Shown in pieces: positions 20,922 through 25,451 of a DNA stretch of 25,451 nt; the stretch's first letter is position 1, and each line of letters starts with the position of its first letter. Below the pieces are notes generated by a model. It saw nothing but the letters and a program-made list of their open reading frames with translations, made no database searches and had not been told where the DNA came from. A program made the translations under genes and the position numbers. This DNA comes from a virus: the IMG/VR virus record IMGVR_UViG_3300034104_001635, positions 1-25,451 of that record; one strand, given 5' to 3'.

Positions 20922-20950
20922 GACTACCCCCGCATCGAGAACTGGTATTC
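20921..20950 (+). repeat. 30-bp direct repeat, copy 1
   Basis: Begins GGACTACCCCCGCATCGAG and is identical over 30 bases to 21068-21097. The copies are 147 bp apart, start to start, and each follows a palindrome copy closely. Confidence 0.9.
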
Positions 20951-20991
20951 CAAGGGTTTCCCCTAATTGCGCCCTAAACATATTCTTGTTA

Positions 20992-21009
20992 CTCTGCGTG
21001 AACGCAGAG
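20992..21009. repeat. Perfect 8-bp inverted repeat with 2-base spacer
   Basis: CTCTGCGT-GA-ACGCAGAG, between the two direct-repeat copies. No T-run follows, so it is not a terminator; it could be a protein site or a cruciform. Confidence 0.7.
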
Positions 21010-21043
21010 CGGATGCTTAGTGTTTAGAACAAGTCAGCCCCCG

Positions 21044-21056
21044 CTAACCATGTTAG
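21044..21056. repeat. 13-bp palindrome CTAAC-CAT-GTTAG (perfect, extends to 15 bp), control region
   Basis: Symmetry includes the flanking G/C (21043-21057). It is 11 bases upstream of direct-repeat copy 2 and is the only copy with a C in the spacer. Confidence 0.86.
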
Positions 21057-21067
21057 CCCAACCATTG

Positions 21068-21097
21068 GGACTACCCCCGCATCGAGAACTGGTATTC
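21068..21097 (+). repeat. 30-bp direct repeat, copy 2
   Basis: Identical to 20921-20950. Confidence 0.9.
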
Positions 21098-21133
21098 GCC
21101 AAAAATTTCCGGTTCACGCGTAAACCCCAATCC

Positions 21134-21146
21134 ATAACATTGTTAG
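21134..21146. repeat. 13-bp palindrome ATAAC-ATT-GTTAG (one mismatch), beyond terminator
   Basis: Ten bases beyond the T-run of the terminator of the 166-aa gene. Confidence 0.78.
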
Positions 21147-21156
21147 GGGCAGACGC

Positions 21157-21179
21157 AAAAAAGCCCGCGCAAGGCGGGC
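21157..21179 (-). terminator. Rho-independent terminator of the 166-aa gene
   Basis: On the minus strand a 6-bp G/C stem GCCCGC/GCGGGC with a 5-base loop (21163-21179) is followed by six T residues. A second G/C hairpin lies at 21191-21208. It isolates the 166-aa gene as a single-gene transcript. Confidence 0.88.
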
Positions 21180-21215
21180 CGGGTTCGAGGCCCCGGGTTT
21201 CCCCGGGGCGGGTAA

Positions 21216-21716
21216 TTACTTAGTGATTGTGCTCACGTCAACCCCGAGGGCAGCGAGGGCAGACACGATACTGGTTTGAGCATTTTGCTGTTGCGTGCTC
21301 AAGCTTTCTTCGCGTTTGCAAGCTTTGTACAGTTTGATTAGATCATCGATCAAACGCAATTGCAGGGACTTGCGGGGCTTTGCACCATTGGACTCTTCTT
21401 CATCCGCAACCCCCTCCATGTATTCCCGTCCAGCATCACGTACGCGAGTCCACATCACCGAGGGGTTTGCGTGCCCTGCAGCCTTGAGAGTTGCGCGGAA
21501 TGCTTTCGCTTCCACTAGGACAGGCTTGTCACCCTCGATCAGGGAATTGTGTTCTACGTCATACCATGCATCGGGCAGGAACGCGCACAATGCAATTGCA
21601 TACTCTTTCGTCGCACCGTACTGACGTTTGAGAGCATCGGCTACAGCACCGCGAAGGGTAACAATGTTAGCAGGAGCGTTATCTTCAATAATGGGGGATG
21701 CAATGACTTTGGACAT
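21216..21716 (-). CDS. Protein of unknown function, 166 aa, own transcription unit
   Basis: Mostly helical. The front has A-V-A-D-A-L-K-R-Q-Y-G-A-T-K-E-Y-A-I-A-L, a middle with F-R-A-T-L-K-A-A-G-H-A-N-P-S-V-M-W-T-R-V-R, an acidic E-E-E-S-N-G linker, then L-Q-L-R-L-I-D-D-L-I-K-L-Y. It has its own promoter (21784-21812) and terminator (21157-21179), as expected for a highly expressed or separately controlled early gene, possibly a DNA-binding or origin-region protein. AAAGGT lies before the ATG. A palindrome copy at 21658-21670 encodes N-I-V. No family is recognised. Confidence 0.82.
   Translation of the reverse strand: MSKVIASPIIEDNAPANIVTLRGAVADALKRQYGATKEYAIALCAFLPDAWYDVEHNSLIEGDKPVLVEAKAFRATLKAAGHANPSVMWTRVRDAGREYMEGVADEEESNGAKPRKSLQLRLIDDLIKLYKACKREESLSTQQQNAQTSIVSALAALGVDVSTITK
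21658..21670. repeat. 13-bp palindrome GTAAC-AAT-GTTAG (one mismatch), intragenic
   Basis: Inside the 166-aa gene near its start, read as N-I-V. Confidence 0.8.
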
Positions 21717-21783
21717 AATCTAACCTTTCGAATGTATCTAACTATCTAACTATGCTACGGGAGGATTCCTGCAGCATGGGTAT

Positions 21784-21812
21784 ATTATACCACAAAATGA
21801 GACCATATGCAA
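21784..21812 (-). promoter_or_regulatory. Sigma70-type promoter for the 166-aa gene
   Basis: TTGCAT (21807-21812), a 17-base spacer and a perfect TATAAT (21784-21789) on the minus strand, with the shared TGTGGTATAATATA core. In the leader ATGCT (21775-21779) can pair with AGCAT around an inner AGGA/TCCT, and three TTAGAT repeats precede the gene. Confidence 0.86.
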
Positions 21813-22131
21813 TCTAGGCGTGAACAATAAATACAGGGGTATATGGGGTAACATAGTTAGCAGATACTCACAAACAGACCCCCCGGGCCCCATTTTTACA
21901 GCAAGGGGAGGTGGCTCCGCATACACACTAATCCACTCAAACGATTACGCGCCCCAAGTTTTACATAACTACGTGGTACACAAAGACCCCCTACCCCCTT
22001 GCGTTTTCCCCCAGACCACATTTATTTTTACTTCCCACAGAACACCCCCCGTCAACAATTTTTTTGCCAACCCCCCACCCCCATATATTTTTCTGTTACA
22101 TTCGGCGCATTCCCGAACTCTTTTCGGTGCC
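21813..22131. other. Noncoding divergence region upstream of the terminase genes
   Basis: About 320 bases between the leftward promoter and the terminase small subunit. The plus strand has five or more runs of five or six C residues between 21879 and 22081 and several T-runs. One palindrome copy is at its left end. No clear rightward sigma70 promoter was recognised. It may hold the rightward promoter of a different type or the packaging site. Confidence 0.5.
21848..21860. repeat. 13-bp palindrome GTAAC-ATA-GTTAG (one mismatch), divergence region
   Basis: The rightmost copy; none is found in the terminase and portal genes. Confidence 0.78.
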
Positions 22132-22728
22132 ATGATCCCTGTTGAACCTACTTTGGAACACCAAGTTCCATTCGATCTCTCCGACGAGCAGCCCAAGACG
22201 CATGCAGATGCTGTCGCTGTTGCTATCAATACGGTCGATCTAATTTCCCAGCTTGGCGGGTCGATAGACTTTGACAACGAAGACCTGCACAGAGCCAAAG
22301 CGCTCATCACAGGCGAGGGCAAGGGCAAGACCCCCAAACATGTAACCTCCTCGGCAGAAGCGTCGGCTGCCCATAACTTAATCCGCAGGTTCGACTACAG
22401 CGCATTTGCAGATGCGTTGCAGGCTAGGAACTTCATCACCAACAAGCTGATCACGTTGGCCGACTGCGGGGACCCGAAGTTGGAGATAAAAGCGCTTGAG
22501 TTGCTGGGCAAACATTCAGACATTGGCCTTTTTACCGAGCGCAGCGAGATCACGGTGCACCACACCACTTCCAAATCGCTGGAGGACTCTATTAAAGAGA
22601 GGGTCAAACGCCTGCTCAACGCCGAAGTGACGGACGTAACCAACCTGATGGACGAGCTAGACGAGGTTGTGGAGCAAAAGAAAGCCGAGAAAGATGCGGA
22701 ATCTGAAAATTTGGACCCAGCGCCATGA
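22132..22728 (+). CDS. Terminase small subunit-like protein, 198 aa
   Basis: Predicted DNA-recognition subunit of the packaging motor. An acidic N-terminus leads into helices with A-D-A-V-A-V-A-I-N-T-V-D-L-I-S-Q-L. The C-terminal half has the small-terminase-like run A-L-E-L-L-G-K-H-S-D-I-G-L-F-T-E-R-S-E-I-T-V, followed by a long charged helix. It lies directly before the large subunit, overlapping as ATGA. The ATG at 22132-22134 has no good ribosome site; the frame stays open upstream to a GTG at 21820, but that stretch looks noncoding. The call relies on the C-terminal pattern and gene order. Confidence 0.85.
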   Translation: MIPVEPTLEHQVPFDLSDEQPKTHADAVAVAINTVDLISQLGGSIDFDNEDLHRAKALITGEGKGKTPKHVTSSAEASAAHNLIRRFDYSAFADALQARNFITNKLITLADCGDPKLEIKALELLGKHSDIGLFTERSEITVHHTTSKSLEDSIKERVKRLLNAEVTDVTNLMDELDEVVEQKKAEKDAESENLDPAP

Positions 22729-24245
22729 GTGGTGTGTCTCTTAAAGACATCGAAGCCCTGATTAGCTCGGGCAAACTGTCCGAGAGTGACCTGCGGGTGC
22801 TTGAAGCGCAGCTAATAAAGCTTGAGAAGCTCAAAGAACGCGAGCTTATCCAGACCAAGTTCATCAAATTTGTCGAGAAAGCGTGGCCTAGCTTCATTTC
22901 TGGGGCACACCACAAGCGAATGGCCGAGGCGTTTGAGCGGGTGGCTAACGGGACGTGCAAACGGCTGATCATTAACATGCCGCCACGCCATACCAAGTCA
23001 GAATTTGCGTCTTATCTGCTCCCGGCTTGGTTTTTGGGGAAGTTTCCGCACAAAAAAGTGATTCAAAGCTCGAATACGGGCGAATTGGCGGTGGGTTTTG
23101 GTCGAAAAGTGCGTAACTTGGTGGACTCCGAGGTCTACCACGACATTTTTCCAGACCTGAGCCTGCAAGCCGACTCCAAAGCGGCGGGGCGGTGGAACAC
23201 CAGCAAGGGTGGCGACTATTTTGCTATCGGTGTGGGCGGTACGGTGACCGGTAAGGGTGCTGACCTGCTCATTATTGATGACCCGCACTCTGAACAGGAG
23301 GCGGCGATGGCAGCCACTAACCCAGAAGTGTACGATAAAGTCTATGAGTGGTACACCTCGGGGCCAAGGCAGCGTCTGCAGCCGGGGGGAGCTATTGTCA
23401 TCGTTATGACAAGGTGGGCACAGCGCGATTTGGCGGGGCAGGTCCTCAAAAATGCTGCACTGCGGGGTGAGAACGACTGGGAGGTCATTGAGTTCCCGGC
23501 CATCCTGCCCTCGGGCAACCCGCTATGGCCTCAGTTCTGGTCGATCGAAGAACTATCCGCGCTGCGGGAAGAACTGCCTAATAGTAAGTGGCAGGCCCAG
23601 TACCAGCAGAACCCGGTGGGTAACGAGTCAGCCATCGTCAAGCGCGACTGGTGGAAATGGTGGGAAGACGAGCGTCCCCCGCAGTGTGAGTACATCCTTC
23701 AGACTTGGGATACGGCGTTTGAGAAGAACCAGCGGGCCGACTACTCCGCTGGGACGACGTGGGGAGTGTTCCTCAACGAGGAGGACATGACTAAAAACTT
23801 GATCCTTTTGAACACGTACAAAAAACGTGTCGAATGGGTGGAGCTAAAACGGGACGTTCTTGAGCAATACCGAGAATGGGAGCCGGACGGGCTGCTCATT
23901 GAGAAGAAGGCCACTGGAGCGCCTCTTATATATGAGCTGCGGTCTATGGGCATACCCGCGCAAGAGTTCACCCCCAGTAAGGGTCAAGACAAAATTGCCC
24001 GCCTTAATGCTGTATCCGACATAATCGCCTCTGGGAAAGTCTGGGTGCCGCGCACCCGGTGGGCAGAGGAACTTGTGGACGAGATCGCGGCGTTCCCCTC
24101 CGGAGAGCACGACGACTTGGTTGACGCGACAACTTTGGCCTTGATGAGGTTTCGTCAGGGCGGGTTTCTTCGGCTGCCCACAGACGAGCCCGAAGATACT
24201 AATTGGTTCAAGGGCCACCGCAGAGAGCGGTTCTACACAGTTTAA
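22725..24245 (+). CDS. Terminase large subunit, 506 aa
   Basis: ATPase-nuclease motor that packages DNA through the portal. Walker A-like M-P-P-R-H-T-K-S-E (85-93), Walker B L-L-I-I-D-D (181-186), and the coupling motif V-M-T-R-W (227-231) mark the N-terminal ATPase. The C-terminal RNase H-like nuclease shows Q-T-W-D-T (D329), E393-K in L-I-E-K-K, and H-D-D-L-V-D (462-467). The pattern fits the terminase 6 group (uncharacterised phage protein family with a C-terminal nuclease). Length is normal and complete. The ATG overlaps the small-subunit stop. Confidence 0.97.
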   Translation: MSGVSLKDIEALISSGKLSESDLRVLEAQLIKLEKLKERELIQTKFIKFVEKAWPSFISGAHHKRMAEAFERVANGTCKRLIINMPPRHTKSEFASYLLPAWFLGKFPHKKVIQSSNTGELAVGFGRKVRNLVDSEVYHDIFPDLSLQADSKAAGRWNTSKGGDYFAIGVGGTVTGKGADLLIIDDPHSEQEAAMAATNPEVYDKVYEWYTSGPRQRLQPGGAIVIVMTRWAQRDLAGQVLKNAALRGENDWEVIEFPAILPSGNPLWPQFWSIEELSALREELPNSKWQAQYQQNPVGNESAIVKRDWWKWWEDERPPQCEYILQTWDTAFEKNQRADYSAGTTWGVFLNEEDMTKNLILLNTYKKRVEWVELKRDVLEQYREWEPDGLLIEKKATGAPLIYELRSMGIPAQEFTPSKGQDKIARLNAVSDIIASGKVWVPRTRWAEELVDEIAAFPSGEHDDLVDATTLALMRFRQGGFLRLPTDEPEDTNWFKGHRRERFYTV

Positions 24246-24254
24246 GGAATTGAC

Positions 24255-25451
24255 ATGGCTACTAGTGGAATGGACAAAGCGCTGTACGGTGCCCCTCTTG
24301 GACTCGATGCTCTTTTGGAGCCGGACATTGAGATCGAGATTGAGAACCCCGATGAAGTACGTATCGGCGTGGGTGACCTTGAGATTGACCTCAAACCCAA
24401 AACCAAGCGCGAGAGCGACAAAGACTTTGACGCGAACCTCGCCGACTACATGGACGAGAGCGACTTGCAGTCACTTGGAGAAGAGCTAGTTGCGGACTTT
24501 GAGAAAGACTGTAACGACCGCAAAGACTGGATGCAGACGTATGTGGAAGGTCTGAAGCTACTGGGCCTGAAGTACGAGGAGCGTACTGAGCCGTGGCTGG
24601 GCGCGTGTGGTGTGTTTCACCCGATGCTCACCGAGTCCGTTGTGCGCTTTCAGTCCGAGGGGATTACTGAGACGTTCCCGGCTGCAGGTCCGGTCAAGAC
24701 TGTGGTCATTGGCAAGGATACGCCGCAGAAAGAAGAAGCCGCTGCTCGCGTACAAGCTGATATGAACTACCAGCTCACTGAGGTGATGTACGAGTATCGC
24801 CCTGAGCACGAGAAGATGCTGTGGAACTTGCCCATTACGGGCTCCGCGTTCAAGAAGGTCTACTACGACCCGAGCAAAGGGCGGCAGATGGCGGTGTTCA
24901 TTCCCGCCGAGGACATCGTTGTTCCGTACGGGGCCAGTAATCTGGAGACTGCCGAGCGGGTTACGCACGTGATGCGTAAGACTGAGAACGACGTTCTTAA
25001 ACTCCAAGAAGCTGGGTTCTACCGCGACATTGAGTTGGGTGAGCCGTCCTATCAGCTAGATGATATCGAGAAGCAGAAAGCCGAAGAGATGGGCATGAGC
25101 GCCATCGACGATGATCGGTATCGGATGCTGGAGATTCACGTTGACTTGAACCTTGAAGGCTACGAGCACAAGAACAAGAAGGGCGAAGAGACCGACATTG
25201 CACTGCCGTACGTGGTCACTGTCGAGAAGGGCACCCGCAAAGTTTTAGCAATCCGTAGGAATTGGTATGAAGGCGATGAACTCCACCTCAAGCGACAGCA
25301 CTTCGTCCACTACCAATACATTCCCGGGTTTGGCTTCTATGGCTATGGCCTTATCCACCTCATCGGTGGCTACGCTAAGAGTGCGACCATGCTTATCCGC
25401 CAGCTTGTTGACGCTGGCACTTTGTCTAACCTGCCCGGTGGTCTCAAGTCG
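24255..25451 (+). CDS. Portal protein (P22-like), 3' partial
   Basis: The frame runs open from the ATG at 24255-24257 to the end of the window (399 codons, no stop). AAGGA lies nine bases upstream, ten bases after the terminase stop. The first 60 residues are acidic and variable. Later segments are typical of the podovirus-like portal: R-K-D-W-M-Q-T-Y-V-E-G-L-K-L-L-G, F-H-P-M-L-T-E-S-V-V-R-F-Q, W-N-L-P-I-T-G-S-A-F-K-K-V-Y-Y-D, and H-Y-Q-Y-I-P-G-F-G-F-Y-G-Y-G-L-I-H. The protein forms the dodecameric ring at the head vertex. Full length is probably near 700 aa; the rest lies outside the window. Confidence 0.93.
   Translation, partial: MATSGMDKALYGAPLGLDALLEPDIEIEIENPDEVRIGVGDLEIDLKPKTKRESDKDFDANLADYMDESDLQSLGEELVADFEKDCNDRKDWMQTYVEGLKLLGLKYEERTEPWLGACGVFHPMLTESVVRFQSEGITETFPAAGPVKTVVIGKDTPQKEEAAARVQADMNYQLTEVMYEYRPEHEKMLWNLPITGSAFKKVYYDPSKGRQMAVFIPAEDIVVPYGASNLETAERVTHVMRKTENDVLKLQEAGFYRDIELGEPSYQLDDIEKQKAEEMGMSAIDDDRYRMLEIHVDLNLEGYEHKNKKGEETDIALPYVVTVEKGTRKVLAIRRNWYEGDELHLKRQHFVHYQYIPGFGFYGYGLIHLIGGYAKSATMLIRQLVDAGTLSNLPGGLKS

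Larger units (their letters stand above)
20525..21156. other. Noncoding control region, candidate replication origin
   Basis: About 630 bases without a convincing gene on either strand. It contains an AT-rich stretch (about 20655-20730), four TTTCGTAAC-like repeats, a 30-bp direct repeat (20921-20950 and 21068-21097), an 18-bp hairpin (20992-21009) and three palindrome copies. Repeats plus an AT-rich element in the middle of the early region suggest a replication origin or main control region. The role is inference; no DnaA-box cluster was recognised. Confidence 0.5.

Noticed and set aside
21175-21205. GGGTTCGAGG resembling a tRNA T-arm
   Set aside because: The stem does not pair fully and there is no acceptor, D-arm or anticodon arm around it. 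The sequence is better explained as G/C hairpins near the terminator.
21820-22131. N-terminal extension of the small terminase from a GTG at 21820
   Set aside because: The extra 104 residues are Pro/Thr-rich low-complexity sequence from C-runs, there is no ribosome site, and the segment holds regulatory-looking sequence. The ATG at 22132 gives a normal family length.

Overview
The window is part of the genome of a tailed double-stranded DNA phage (Caudoviricetes). The evidence is a terminase small/large pair followed by a P22-type portal, a phage replication set, and the C-terminal end of a large polyvalent virion protein. The host cannot be read directly. AAGGAG ribosome binding sites, sigma70-type promoters and moderate GC content suit a proteobacterium, and the gene mix resembles environmental, perhaps aquatic, podovirus-like genomes; that last point is inference. 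No integrase, tRNA, insertion sequence or CRISPR array was found.

Layout: (1) 1-660, plus strand: end of the rightward virion gene block. (2) 658-21716, minus strand: one long leftward block of about 40 tightly packed genes. From its upstream end this block holds: a 166-aa protein with its own promoter and terminator; a noncoding control region (about 20.5-21.16 kb) with a 30-bp direct repeat and several TTTCGTAAC-like repeats; an operon of very small proteins and a 332-aa unknown protein; a MoxR-type AAA+ ATPase, a metallopeptidase/VWA protein and a DUF3150 protein with small companions; an array of small accessory genes including DUF3310, RHH, winged-helix and zinc-knuckle proteins; then the replication and repair set (zinc ribbon, VRR-NUC nuclease, family A DNA polymerase, Cas4/RecB-like nuclease, HNH protein, SNF2-type helicase), and finally a zinc-binding protein, an HTH regulator and a primase-helicase fusion. 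A rho-independent terminator closes this block at 658-687. (3) 22132-25451, plus strand: terminase small subunit, terminase large subunit and portal, the start of the virion module. The two strands diverge around 21.8 kb.

Regulation is the most striking aspect. Five good leftward sigma70 promoters are visible. Three of them share a TGTGGTAYAATATA core and each starts a leader with hairpin potential. A 13-bp palindrome, CTAAC-NNN-GTTAG, occurs 10 times perfectly and 8 more times with one outer mismatch. All copies lie between 7.3 and 21.9 kb; none is in the virion genes. Copies sit next to promoters, in leaders, over start or stop codons and inside genes, which resembles a dispersed operator ('stoperator') network. 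Chance predicts about 0.02 perfect copies in this length.

Many neighbouring genes overlap by ATGA or GTGA, so translation is probably coupled through much of the leftward block. Several genes under 60 codons, including two tiny single-membrane-segment proteins, are annotated here because they fit these overlaps exactly.
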